From NCBI RefSeq assembly GCF_001468265.1, contig NZ_LNRZ01000003.1:248001-312000 (forward strand): a stretch of 64,000 nucleotides of DNA. The letters are read 5' to 3'. This DNA comes from Sphingopyxis sp. H050 (GTDB lineage Bacteria > Pseudomonadota > Alphaproteobacteria > Sphingomonadales > Sphingomonadaceae). Made by a program: the position numbers and the translations under genes. Under the pieces are notes generated by a model, which was not told the DNA's origin, did not search any database, and saw nothing but the letters and a program-made list of their open reading frames with translations. Shown in pieces: positions 25,249 to 33,664 of the stretch (within the stretch, counting starts at the first letter, position 1; the number at the start of each line of letters is the position of its first letter).

Positions 25249-27603
25249 TCAGGCCGCGACCGTCGCCGCCGGTTCGGGCGGGCGGAAGAGCATGAGCACG
25301 TCGGTCGCGGGCATGGGGCGGCCGTAATAATAGCCCTGGATGTTGCTGCAGCCGAGGGTGCGCAGCGTATCGACCTCGACCTCGGTCTCCGCGCCTTCGG
25401 CCGTCGTCGACATGCCGAGGCTGTCGGCGAGCGCGACGACCGCGCGGATGATCGCGATCGATTCGATACTGCCCTTGGCGGCGCCGACGACGAAGCTGCG
25501 GTCGACCTTGATCGTCGAGAATTGCGTCTTGCGGAGGTATCCGAGCGAGGAATAACCGGTGCCGAAATCGTCGAGGCTGAGGCGGATGCCGAGTCCAATG
25601 AGCTGGTCGAGCAGCTGCGCCGCGCCGCCGCCGTCGCGCAGGAAGACGCTTTCGGTGACTTCGATCTCCAGCCGCTGCGGCGGCAATCCGCTTTGCGCGA
25701 GCGCCGAGACGACGACCGAGGCGAAGGCGGGGTCGGTGAGCTGTTCGGCCGAGACGTTGATCGCGACCTTCAGGTTCGACGGCCATTTCATCGCTTCGTG
25801 GCAGGCCGTGCGCAGCACCCATTCGCCGATCGGCGAGATGAGGCGGCTGTCCTCGGCAAGCGGGATGAAGCGGCCGGGCGAGACATTGCCGAGCTTCTGG
25901 TTGTTCCAGCGGATCAGCGCCTCGAAGCCGTTCAAGGTGCCGTCGGCGGCGGTCACGACCGGTTGATAGTAGAGTTCGAACTCGCCGCGGTCGAGCGCGC
26001 CGCGCAGCTCCTGTTCCATCACGCGGCGTTCCTCGGCCTGCGCGTGGAGCGAGGCGACATAAGCGGCGACGACATTCCCGCCCTTGTCCTTCGACTTGTA
26101 GAGCGCGAGGTCGGCGTTGCGGGTCAGCGTCTCGACCGTCGCGCCGTCGGTCGGGCCGATCGCAAAGCCGACGCTGGCGCCGACGAACAGCTGGTGGTTG
26201 TCGACCACATAGGGACGGCTGATCGTCTGGATGATCCGTTGCGCCAGTCCTTCCGCCTCGTTCACCGAGGGGACGTTATGCAGGACGACGGCAAATTCGT
26301 CGCCGCCGAGGCGGCCGCAGGTCATGCCGCGTTCCATCATGCCCTTCAGGCGCGCCGCAACCTGCGCGAGCAATTTGTCGCCGACCGGATGGCCGAGCGT
26401 ATCGTTGACCGCCTTGAAGCGGTCGAGGTCGATCATCAGCATCGCGCAGCGCGACTTGGCCTCGATCGCCTGCGTCAGCGCGCGGGCGAGATCCTCGTGC
26501 AGGCTCAGGCGGTTGGGCAGGCCGGTGAGATTGTCGAAGCGCGCCATCTTGGCGATCTGTTCGGCGGTCGCATGCTGCTCGGTGACGTCCGACCCGACGC
26601 CGCGGAAGCCCAGAAACTTGCCGGTCTCGTCGAGGCGCGGCGAGGCCGACAGCTCCCACCAGCGCGGCTTGCCGCCGATCGTCACGGGGACGATCAGGTT
26701 CGAGAAGCTCTCGCGCCGCTTCATCCGCTCGGCCATGTCGTGCAGCGCCTTGGGGAAATTTCCGGTCGCCCAGGCGTCGCCCGACAGCGCCTGGAGCAGC
26801 GGGATCCCCTCGAGCGCCTCGGCAGTGCCGCCCAGCGCATAGGCGAGGCGCGGCGTAACGTGGAGCAGGCGGCGGTTGTTGTCGGTCTGCCACAGCCAGT
26901 CGGCCGAGGTTTCCTCGAATTCGCGGAGCAGCAGGCTGACCGTTTCGGTCTTTTCGTGCAGCGTCTCCTCGGCGCGGCGGAAGCGGATATGCGCCTGCCC
27001 GAAGCGGACGCAAAAGGCGCTGAGCAACAGGCCGGCGACGAGCGTCACCGAGGCGAGCTCGGGCGCGCCAGCCATGACAAGCGCGCTTGCCGCGGACAGG
27101 CTGACCGGGGCGATGAACAGGATGCACGCCATCGGGATGCTGTGCGCGACGATCGCCAGCGTCAGCATCATCAGCAGCGAGATCGTCCACATCGACAGCA
27201 CATGATCGAGCGGCGGGCCCAAGCCGAGCAGCCAGAAGGGGATCGACCAGGCGACCGACGAATAGAGGGCATGGCGATTGCAGAGCCGATATTCGGCCGC
27301 GCCCGACAGCTTGGGGTCGCCGAGCGGCAATTTGCTGAAGGCGCGGTAAGAGAAGAGACTGAAGCTGATTGTTCCCGCGAGCCAGGTGCCGATAATCGGC
27401 CAGGGCGCGCTGTGGACCATGGTCAAGGCGGCGACAAGCGCCATGCCGACGCCCATCCACAGGCGCAGCGTTCCCTTGCCGCGAAGCGGCGCGAGCTGAA
27501 GCTGGCGGAGATCGCCGACATCCTCGTTTCGCGGCCCCAGCCCCAAAAGGGTCCGCAGGGATACTCGATCGGCAACTATCTGGTCGGTCAGCAAACTTTT
27601 CAC
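25249..27603 (-). CDS. Membrane GGDEF-EAL cyclic-di-GMP enzyme with PAS-like domain
   Basis: A 784-residue protein: about five or six hydrophobic segments (residues ~45-210), a PAS-like domain (EFEETSADWLWQTDN ... FLGFRGVGSDVTEQ), GGDEF with intact RLGGDEFA, and EAL with GFEALIRW and DDFGTGYSS intact. Both synthesis and breakdown of cyclic di-GMP are therefore possible; net activity cannot be told. It is membrane bound, with the catalytic part in the cytoplasm. No partner gene is linked, and the acyl ligase upstream on the same strand is 147 bp away. Ordinary codon use. Confidence 0.9.
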   Translation of the reverse strand: MKSLLTDQIVADRVSLRTLLGLGPRNEDVGDLRQLQLAPLRGKGTLRLWMGVGMALVAALTMVHSAPWPIIGTWLAGTISFSLFSYRAFSKLPLGDPKLSGAAEYRLCNRHALYSSVAWSIPFWLLGLGPPLDHVLSMWTISLLMMLTLAIVAHSIPMACILFIAPVSLSAASALVMAGAPELASVTLVAGLLLSAFCVRFGQAHIRFRRAEETLHEKTETVSLLLREFEETSADWLWQTDNNRRLLHVTPRLAYALGGTAEALEGIPLLQALSGDAWATGNFPKALHDMAERMKRRESFSNLIVPVTIGGKPRWWELSASPRLDETGKFLGFRGVGSDVTEQHATAEQIAKMARFDNLTGLPNRLSLHEDLARALTQAIEAKSRCAMLMIDLDRFKAVNDTLGHPVGDKLLAQVAARLKGMMERGMTCGRLGGDEFAVVLHNVPSVNEAEGLAQRIIQTISRPYVVDNHQLFVGASVGFAIGPTDGATVETLTRNADLALYKSKDKGGNVVAAYVASLHAQAEERRVMEQELRGALDRGEFELYYQPVVTAADGTLNGFEALIRWNNQKLGNVSPGRFIPLAEDSRLISPIGEWVLRTACHEAMKWPSNLKVAINVSAEQLTDPAFASVVVSALAQSGLPPQRLEIEVTESVFLRDGGGAAQLLDQLIGLGIRLSLDDFGTGYSSLGYLRKTQFSTIKVDRSFVVGAAKGSIESIAIIRAVVALADSLGMSTTAEGAETEVEVDTLRTLGCSNIQGYYYGRPMPATDVLMLFRPPEPAATVAA

Positions 27604-27750
27604 ATCGCCCGGTCTAACGGCGACGGGTTACGGGAAGGTAACTATGCGGCTGATCGGCGCGGAAAAATTTGTCCCGTGGCGGGACGGTAATAGGAGAGGC
27701 TTGGGTGCGACCGCTTCCGGTAGTCGGCAACCAAGCCCCCGAAAACAGCC

Positions 27751-29565
27751 TCAGGCCGCAAGTTCGAACGGCTGGATTTCGCCCGCCAGATATTGCGCGC
27801 GCGCTTTCGAGCGGCTGAGTTTGCCCGAGCTGGTGCGCGGCAGGGTGCGCGGCGGGATCAGCTCGATCAGGCAGTTCATGCCAGTGATCGCGCGGACGCG
27901 GTCGCGGATCTTTTCGCGCAGCGCGATGCGCTCTTCCTCGTCGCTGGTGCGGCACTGGACGAGCACCGCCGGCGTCTCCTCGCCGCCGGGCGCGGTGATC
28001 GCGAAGGCCGCAATGTCGCCCGACTTGAAGCCCGGCAGCTGCTCGACCGCCCATTCGATATCCTGCGGCCAGTGATTCTTGCCGTTGATGATGATCATGT
28101 CCTTGGCGCGGCCGACGATGTAGATGTAACCATCTGACAAATATCCCATATCTCCGGTGTCGAGCCAGCCGTCGACCATGCACGCAGCGGTCGCTTCGGG
28201 GTCGCGGAAATAGCCGGTCATCAGCGACGGGCCGGTGCACCACACCTTGCCGACGGTCTGGTCGGGGAGCAGATTGCCGGCTTCGTCGCGGATCTCGATG
28301 GTCATATCGCGCGCGGCCTTGCCGCAGTTGACGATCGCGCGGTATCGGGTCGGCCGGCCGGCATCGTTCGCGGCGCCCGACAGCTCGGTTTCCTCGACCA
28401 GTTCGACGACGATGCCTTCGCCCGGCGGCATGATGCTGACCGCGAGCGTCGCCTCGGCGAGGCCGTAGCTCGGCAGGAAGGCGCTGGCCTTGAAACCCGC
28501 CTCGACGAAGGCGTCGACGAAGGCCTGCATCACGTCGGGGCGGATCATGTCGGCGCCATTGCCCGCAACGCGCCAGCGCGACAGATCGAAGCGCTCGGCG
28601 ACATGGCTCTGGCTGGAGATGCGGCGCGCGCAAATGTCATAGCCGAAGGTCGGCGAATAGCTGAGCGTCGTGCCCTGGTTGCGGCTGATCAGGTCGAGCC
28701 ATGCGAGCGGGCGGCGGGCGAAATCCTCGGTCTTCAGATAATCGACCGACACTTGGTTCGCCACCGGCGAAAGCAGGCAGCCGACGAGGCCCATGTCGTG
28801 ATACCAGGGCAGCCACGACACGCAGCGGTCGCTTTCGCGCAGTTCCATGCCATGCGAATGCGCCGCCAGATTGTTGAGCAGCGCGCCATGTGTCACCGCG
28901 ACGCCGTGCGGGAAGCGCGTCGAGCCGCTGCTGTACTGAAGGTAGCAGGTCTCGTCCGTCTTCTGCTCGGGAAGGGCGGCGGCGGGGGCCGCGCGCTTTT
29001 CGAACTCGCTCCAGTCCATCGGCTGGACCCCGCGCTCGTTCGCCGCGTCGATCGCCATCGCGGCGATTTCGGGGGGGAAAAACAGCATCTTGGGATCGCT
29101 GCTGGTCAGCTGGACGACAAGCTGGCTGACGTAGGAATCGCGGCCGCCGAAGCTGGTCGGCAGCGGCAACGGCACCGGCCAGGCGCCCGCGTAAATGGTG
29201 CCGAAGAACAGCGCGGCGAATTCGGGACCCGTCTCGGCGATCAGCGCGATGCGGTCCTCGGGCTGAACGCCCGCCGCGATCAGGCGATATGCGGTCGCCA
29301 GCGCGTCGGCCTTGAGCTCGCTGTACGGATAGGGGCGCACCAGCTTTCCGCGCGGATCGTGGAAATTGAGCCCGCGGGTGCCGCTGGCGGCATAGTCGAG
29401 CGCTTCGCCGACGGTAGCGAAGTCCGAGAAGCGGCGCGGCTGAGCGCATTCGGTCGGGGTGGGGACGAGTTCGTCCACCACCGGGGCGGTATTTTGGGTC
29501 ATAGGGCGTGTCGGGTCCCGGGAATCGGGGCGCGCGGCAACAATCATGTCATGTTTTTCAGCCAT
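27751..29565 (-). CDS. Fatty acyl-AMP ligase / acyl-CoA synthetase-type adenylating enzyme
   Basis: A 604-residue ANL-superfamily enzyme. YSSGSTRFPHGVAVTH is the phosphate loop, LPSYGLAEATL and GWLDTGDMGYL are core motifs, and RTSSGKLSRSKAR holds the C-terminal catalytic Lys. Overall it looks more like a fatty acyl-AMP ligase than a typical FadD; an acyl carrier protein acceptor is then expected, but none is adjacent. The phosphate loop is unusual: Arg replaces the second Gly and His the Lys of SGSTGxPKG. Start 29565 has an AAGG site; ATG 29502 is the alternative. It is divergent from recX. Confidence 0.8.
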   Translation of the reverse strand: MAEKHDMIVAARPDSRDPTRPMTQNTAPVVDELVPTPTECAQPRRFSDFATVGEALDYAASGTRGLNFHDPRGKLVRPYPYSELKADALATAYRLIAAGVQPEDRIALIAETGPEFAALFFGTIYAGAWPVPLPLPTSFGGRDSYVSQLVVQLTSSDPKMLFFPPEIAAMAIDAANERGVQPMDWSEFEKRAAPAAALPEQKTDETCYLQYSSGSTRFPHGVAVTHGALLNNLAAHSHGMELRESDRCVSWLPWYHDMGLVGCLLSPVANQVSVDYLKTEDFARRPLAWLDLISRNQGTTLSYSPTFGYDICARRISSQSHVAERFDLSRWRVAGNGADMIRPDVMQAFVDAFVEAGFKASAFLPSYGLAEATLAVSIMPPGEGIVVELVEETELSGAANDAGRPTRYRAIVNCGKAARDMTIEIRDEAGNLLPDQTVGKVWCTGPSLMTGYFRDPEATAACMVDGWLDTGDMGYLSDGYIYIVGRAKDMIIINGKNHWPQDIEWAVEQLPGFKSGDIAAFAITAPGGEETPAVLVQCRTSDEEERIALREKIRDRVRAITGMNCLIELIPPRTLPRTSSGKLSRSKARAQYLAGEIQPFELAA

Positions 29566-29683
29566 GTCTGCCTTGCGCGACCCTCAAAGGTTGGAACAAA
29601 AAGGCCCATTTCTGGGCGTTAAAGCCCGATATGGCGGTGCTGATCGTTCTCAATCAGGCCCGACTGTGGCATAAACATGGCGC

Positions 29684-30256
29684 ATGTCCAATCGCCGCGC
29701 GTCATCCGACCGGTCCCGCAAACGCCTGAACGCGGCCAAGCTCGACGAGCTGGCGCTCGCCTATGTCGCGCGATTCGCGACGAGCAGGGCGAAGCTTTCG
29801 CGCTATCTGTCTAGGAAAATTCGCGAATCGGAATGGATCGACGAGCGTGACGCCATGACGGCGTGCGAGGCGATCGCCGATCGGATGGAGCGGCTGCACT
29901 TTCTGGACGACAGACAATATGCCGCGATGCGCGCCGGCGCGATGACGCGGCGCGGCCTCGGCGTGCGGCGGGTCAAGGCGCAGCTCTACGTCGATGGAAT
30001 CGCGCCCGAGGACAGCGGCGATGCGGTGGCCGAGGCCGAGGACAAGGCGCTGGCCGCGGCGGTCGGTTTTGCGCGGCGGCGGCGCTTCGGACCCTTTGCG
30101 GTGCGCCCGCCCGGCGATCCCAAGGAACGCGAACGGCAGGTCGCGGCCTTTTTGCGGGCGGGGCACAGCATGACGATCGCGCGCCGCATTCTGGCTGTGC
30201 TGCCAGGCGACGCCGAGGCGCTGGCGGCGCTGGACGCCGAGGCGGCGCTCGATTAG
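29684..30256 (+). CDS. recX: Regulatory protein RecX
   Basis: A 190-residue helical protein of RecX type. Tandem three-helix units are visible (LALAYVARFATSRAKLSRYLSRKIRE; LHFLDDRQYAAMRAGAMTRRGLGVRRVKAQLYVDGI; ERERQVAAFLRAGHSMTIARRIL). RecX binds RecA filaments and restrains recombination. recA is not in the window. It precedes the DUF192 gene by 31 bp and is probably co-transcribed with it. No LexA box (GTTC-N7-GTTC type) was seen upstream. Confidence 0.82.
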   Translation: MSNRRASSDRSRKRLNAAKLDELALAYVARFATSRAKLSRYLSRKIRESEWIDERDAMTACEAIADRMERLHFLDDRQYAAMRAGAMTRRGLGVRRVKAQLYVDGIAPEDSGDAVAEAEDKALAAAVGFARRRRFGPFAVRPPGDPKERERQVAAFLRAGHSMTIARRILAVLPGDAEALAALDAEAALD

Positions 30257-30287
30257 GCCTCGGCCGCCACCAGAGAAGGATCTGCCG

Positions 30288-30743
30288 ATGCGTCTGTTGC
30301 TCACCGCCCTTGCCCTGTCGTTCGCCCTGCCGATGGCGGCGTGCAGCAAGGATGCCGGCGAAGCGGAGCGCGCGGCGACGATCCCGGTGACGGTGACGAT
30401 GGCGGGGACGCAGCACCGCTTCGACGTCGAGGTCGCGCGCACCGATGCCGAGCAGCAGCAGGGGCTGATGTTTCGCACCAGCCTGCCGAAGAATGGCGGG
30501 ATGATCTTTCCTTTTCCGAAGCCCAAGATCGCGAGCTTCTGGATGAAGAACACCCTGATCCCGCTCGACATGATCTTCATCCGCAGCGACGGCAGCATCG
30601 ACCGGATCGCCGAGAACACCATCCCCGAATCGCTCGAGCCCGTAGCAAGCGGCGGCGAGGTCGCAGCGGTACTCGAACTCGCGGGCGGCACCGCCGCAGA
30701 GCTTGGCATCGACGAGAGCGCGACGGTGACTTGGAAAGATTGA
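30288..30743 (+). CDS. DUF192 family lipoprotein
   Basis: A 151-residue protein with lipobox MAAC. The DUF192 fold is marked by QQQGLMFRTSLPKNGGMIFPF, ASFWMKNTLIPLDMIFI and AVLELAGGTAAELGI, the family's signature blocks. The function of DUF192 is unknown. AAGGAT is a fair ribosome site. It follows recX and is followed by an inverted repeat that may end the transcript. Confidence 0.82.
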   Translation: MRLLLTALALSFALPMAACSKDAGEAERAATIPVTVTMAGTQHRFDVEVARTDAEQQQGLMFRTSLPKNGGMIFPFPKPKIASFWMKNTLIPLDMIFIRSDGSIDRIAENTIPESLEPVASGGEVAAVLELAGGTAAELGIDESATVTWKD

Positions 30744-30756
30744 GCCGTCTTTCTTT

Positions 30757-30844
30757 CCGTTTGTCCTGAGCTTGTCGAAGGCCCGTCCTCGCTTTCGGCG
30801 GCGACAAGACGAGAACAGCCCTTCGACAAGCTCTGGGCGAACGG
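30757..30844. repeat. Sphingomonad REP-type inverted repeat (CTTCGACAAGCTC class)
   Basis: CCGTTTGTCCTGAGCTTGTC starts the left arm (30757) and the right arm ends CTCTGGGCGAACGG (30844), with GCCCTTCGACAAG at its start. Arms of about 27 bases are inverted and separated by ~34 bases. Related pairs occur at 41083-41168 and 55681-55795. Confidence 0.8.
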
Positions 30845-30913
30845 AAAAAGGGGCGGTGCGATGCCGCTTTGGCGCTTGCGCGACGGCTCTGCTTGCCTGT
30901 AAACGCCGCAGCC

Positions 30914-31300
30914 ATGAGCATTTTGGGCAAGATTTTCACCTGGTGGGACGGCGCGACTGTCGGCACGTTGCTGAACAGCTGGAGCACGGGCGAGAAGGTC
31001 GGCGAGGACAGCCTCGGCAACCGCTATTACCGCGCCAAGAAGGGCAGCCGCCGCTGGGTGATCTACAACGGCCCGAACGATGCGAGCCGGGTGCCGCCCG
31101 AATGGCACGGCTGGCTGCACGGCACGTTCGACGAACTGCCGACCGAGATTCTGCCCGCGCCGCATGCGTGGGAAAAGGAAGCCACCCCGAACCTGACCGG
31201 CAGCCTTGGCGCCTATCGCCCCGCGGGGGCGCTGGAGCGCGGCGGGCGCCGCGCCGCGGCGACGGGCGATTACGAGGCCTGGCGTCCCGGCGCCGACTGA
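30914..31300 (+). CDS. NADH:ubiquinone oxidoreductase accessory subunit NDUFA12
   Basis: A 128-residue protein with the family blocks VGEDSLGNRYYRAKKG, RRWVIYNG, ASRVPPEWHGWLHGTFDELP and a C-terminal YEAWRPGA. It is the alphaproteobacterial and mitochondrial accessory subunit of respiratory complex I, on the matrix/cytoplasmic arm. ATG 30914 begins the conserved MSILGKIF. The nuo operon is not here. It is followed after 5 bp by the DUF2155 gene, a pairing I recognise from other alphaproteobacteria. Confidence 0.88.
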   Translation: MSILGKIFTWWDGATVGTLLNSWSTGEKVGEDSLGNRYYRAKKGSRRWVIYNGPNDASRVPPEWHGWLHGTFDELPTEILPAPHAWEKEATPNLTGSLGAYRPAGALERGGRRAAATGDYEAWRPGAD

Positions 31301-31305
31301 ATCGA

Positions 31306-31968
31306 ATGCGGCCGCACTTCATCCGTAGCGCGCTTCTCGCGCTCGTCGCGGCGACCGCGCTCACCGCGTGCGATCGTGGCGGGGACGGCAAGCGGCCTGG
31401 CGAGACGAGCGCGCAGCTGGCGAAGTCCGACCGCGTCCCGAAGGAAGTCGGCGGCATCGAGGGGGCGACCCCGATGGATCAGCGCGTCGCGGTGGTCGGG
31501 TTGCTCAACAAGCGCAACGGCCTGGTCCGCGAGCTCGAAATGAAGCCCGGCGACATCGCGCGCGTCGGCCGCGCGATCGTGCGGCTGCGCGCGTGCGAGA
31601 CGACCGCGCCGTGGGAGGATCCGCCCGAAACCGGCGCCTTCGTCCAGCTGACCGTGCAGGATCAGCGCGACGACAAATGGTATCGCGTCTTTTCGGGCTG
31701 GCTGTTCCGGGAACGGCCCGAACGCAACATCATCCAGCACCCGATCTACGACGTCTTCGTCAAAAGCTGTGCGATGACATATCCGGGCGGCGAACCCGTT
31801 GTTCGCTCGGCACCTAAGGCTGCCGCGGCGCCGGCGGCGGCCAACGCGTCCAGTGCGCCCCAGTCGCCCGCGACGAACGGCGGCGACGGCACGCCGGCCC
31901 CGCCTGCTCCCGCGGCCGCGGCGCCGGCGCCCAAGGCCGCGCCGCCGCCGTCCGACAGCACCGAATAG
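31306..31968 (+). CDS. DUF2155 domain lipoprotein/exported protein
   Basis: A 220-residue protein: lipobox-like LTAC near residue 22, then the DUF2155 core ([32 protein letters not shown] ... FVQLTV ... [27 protein letters not shown], here quoted in parts), then an Ala/Pro tail of about 60 residues. The function is unknown. It starts 5 bp after NDUFA12. Its 3' 223 bp overlap, on the opposite strand, the 3' end of aat, and both proteins are low-complexity there. Confidence 0.8.
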   Translation: MRPHFIRSALLALVAATALTACDRGGDGKRPGETSAQLAKSDRVPKEVGGIEGATPMDQRVAVVGLLNKRNGLVRELEMKPGDIARVGRAIVRLRACETTAPWEDPPETGAFVQLTVQDQRDDKWYRVFSGWLFRERPERNIIQHPIYDVFVKSCAMTYPGGEPVVRSAPKAAAAPAAANASSAPQSPATNGGDGTPAPPAPAAAAPAPKAAPPPSDSTE

Positions 31969-32537
31969 AGCCGCCGGAGATAGTCGCTCTGCGGGATTTC
32001 GATCGCGCCCAGGCTTTCGAGATGCGGCGTAATGAACTGGCAGTCGAGCAACCGCCAACCGCCCGCGATGAGCCGCGCGACGAGATGCGCGAGCGCGACC
32101 TTCGACGCGTCGCGCGCGCGGCTGACCATCGATTCGCCGAAGAAGGCGCGACCGAGCGAAACGCCGTAGAGCCCCCCGGCGAGCGTGCCGTCCAGCCACA
32201 CCTCGACGCTGTGCGCGTGGCCGAGCTGGAACAGCTGCTCGTAGCTCGTCTTGATGACCGGGTTGATCCAAGTCGTCGGCCGGTCGCCCGCGGGCTCGGC
32301 GCAGAGCGCCATCATTTCGCGAAAGGCGGTGTCGGTGGTGACGCGGAAGCGGTCGGAGACGAGGACCTTTTTCAGGCTGCGCGAGAGGTGGAAGCCGTCG
32401 AGCGGCAGAATCGCGCGCAGCCGCGGTTCGACCCAATGGACCGACGGGTCGTCCGCCCCGTCGGCCATCGGGAACAGCCCCTGCGCATAGGCGCTGAGCA
32501 GCAGCGCAGGGTCGATCGATTCGAAATGCCGGGTCAG
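31746..32537 (-). CDS. aat: Leucyl/phenylalanyl-tRNA-protein transferase
   Basis: Core motifs are [66 protein letters not shown] and [19 protein letters not shown]. The enzyme adds Leu or Phe to N-terminal Arg/Lys for ClpS-ClpAP degradation. The first ATG (32468) lies inside the conserved GLFPMAD, so the true start is upstream. No ATG, GTG or TTG is in frame there, but CTG 32537 overlaps the methyltransferase stop as CTGA and gives a normal N terminus ([14 protein letters not shown]). The C-terminal ~60 residues are an Ala/Gly-rich extension beyond the family end. Confidence 0.85.
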   Translation of the reverse strand: MTRHFESIDPALLLSAYAQGLFPMADGADDPSVHWVEPRLRAILPLDGFHLSRSLKKVLVSDRFRVTTDTAFREMMALCAEPAGDRPTTWINPVIKTSYEQLFQLGHAHSVEVWLDGTLAGGLYGVSLGRAFFGESMVSRARDASKVALAHLVARLIAGGWRLLDCQFITPHLESLGAIEIPQSDYLRRLYSVLSDGGGAALGAGAAAAGAGGAGVPSPPFVAGDWGALDALAAAGAAAALGAERTTGSPPGYVIAQLLTKTS

Positions 32538-33355
32538 CTTGCGGGCTTCACGAATTTCAGCGTCATGCGGTCCGATTCGCCGATCGCCAGATATTTTTCG
32601 CGGTCCTGGTCGCCCTCGCGCAGGGTCGGCGGCAGGGTCCAGACGCCCTTTTCATAATCTTTCGTGTCCTTGGGATTGGCGTTGATCTCGCCCTTGCCCG
32701 CGAGCTTGAAACCGGCGGCTTCGGCAAAGGCGATGATCGAGCTTTCCTTCATATAGCCCGATTTCTCTTCCTTTGCCGGATCGTCATTCTCATTCAGCCG
32801 ATGCTCCTCGACCCCCAGCACGCCGCCGGGCTTCAGCATCGCATAGATCTGCCGAAAGGCCTCGGCGGCATTGTCCTTGCCGCCGAAGCGCCAATTGTGG
32901 ACGTTGCGAAAGGTGAGCACGACATCGGCGCTGCCGTCGGGGACCTTGGGGCCGGCGCCGGTACTCGGAAATTCGGCGAGCTTGAGCGCGCCATAGGTCG
33001 CCGCGTCGGCCGTCTGCTTTTCCTTGATCCGCACCAGACCGCGGTCCCAGGGCGCCGCTACATATAGGGTGCCGCCGCCCGCCTTGCTGAGCGGCGCCAG
33101 GATTTCGGTGTACCAGCCGCCGCCGGGCCACAGCTCGACGACCGTATCGCCGGGCTTCACGCCGAAAAAGGCCAGCGTTTCGGCGGGATGGCGATAGGCG
33201 TCGCGCTGGGTGTTCGCCGCCGTGCGGTTCGGTGCGGCGACGGCGGCGGCGATCGGGTCGTGGGGCTTATGATTTGCGTGGTGGTCCTGCTGCATCGCGG
33301 CAGCGGGGACGGCGATCAGGGCGGCTGCACTTGCAACCAGTAACAGGGAACGCAT
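32534..33355 (-). CDS. Exported class I SAM-dependent methyltransferase-like protein
   Basis: A 273-residue protein with signal peptide ([21 protein letters not shown]), a His-rich linker ([11 protein letters not shown]) and a methyltransferase fold: [17 protein letters not shown] is the SAM loop, [13 protein letters not shown] and [13 protein letters not shown] follow. ATG 33355 has a GAGAGG site. An export signal on a SAM-dependent enzyme is odd because SAM is cytosolic; such exported methyltransferase-like proteins do recur in proteobacteria. Its stop overlaps the proposed CTG start of aat. Confidence 0.78.
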   Translation of the reverse strand: MRSLLLVASAAALIAVPAAAMQQDHHANHKPHDPIAAAVAAPNRTAANTQRDAYRHPAETLAFFGVKPGDTVVELWPGGGWYTEILAPLSKAGGGTLYVAAPWDRGLVRIKEKQTADAATYGALKLAEFPSTGAGPKVPDGSADVVLTFRNVHNWRFGGKDNAAEAFRQIYAMLKPGGVLGVEEHRLNENDDPAKEEKSGYMKESSIIAFAEAAGFKLAGKGEINANPKDTKDYEKGVWTLPPTLREGDQDREKYLAIGESDRMTLKFVKPAS

Positions 33356-33406
33356 ATGGGCACCTCTCTCCAGGGGAAAGCCCTGTTTGCGAAGGGATGC
33401 CCGGCA

Positions 33407-33595
33407 ATGCAAGTGTCGATGCTGACGGTGGGGATCGGTGCCGCGGTCCTGTTCGGCGTGGCCGAGGTCGCGAGCTGGCGCCGCAACAACCGCCGCGACG
33501 TCGACAAGGTTGGATTCATGCCGTGGCGCGGGATCGCGCTTGCGTCGGCTGCCGTCGCGCTGTTCGCGACGGCGTTCTGGCTGGCCGGGAAATAA
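33407..33595 (+). CDS. Small two-helix membrane protein
   Basis: A 62-residue hypothetical protein: hydrophobic helix about 5-21 (LTVGIGAAVLFGVAEVA), a charged hairpin RRNNRRDVDKVGF, second helix about 39-58 (IALASAAVALFATAFWLA). A GAAGGGA site precedes ATG 33407. It is divergent from the methyltransferase gene. Not recognised; coding is supported by the ribosome site and clean membrane topology. Confidence 0.5.
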   Translation: MQVSMLTVGIGAAVLFGVAEVASWRRNNRRDVDKVGFMPWRGIALASAAVALFATAFWLAGK

Positions 33596-33598
33596 ACC

Positions 33599-33657
33599 TT
33601 CCCCCGCGGGGGAAAAATATGGCGAGCCTGCGCATCCCTCTCTCCAAGCGGAGAGGG
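33599..33657. repeat. Palindromes between small membrane gene and cpaF
   Basis: TTCCCCCGCGGGGGAA (33599-33614) is a perfect 16-bp palindrome and CTCTCC-AAGC-GGAGAG (33640-33655) a second stem next to the cpaF stop. They may act as terminators for the convergent genes; neither has a good U-tract. Confidence 0.5.
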
Positions 33658-33664
33658 CAGGAAA

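Noticed and set aside
25213..27690. 825-codon plus-strand open frame
   Set aside because: It is antisense to the GGDEF-EAL gene, which has intact catalytic motifs.
29566..29683. LexA box upstream of recX
   Set aside because: GTTC and GAAC occur, but not with the GTTC-N7-GTTC spacing.
30772..31968. 398-codon plus-strand frame spanning the NDUFA12 gene
   Set aside because: Only its last 220 codons (DUF2155) are coding; the first part is out of frame with NDUFA12 and overlaps a repeat.
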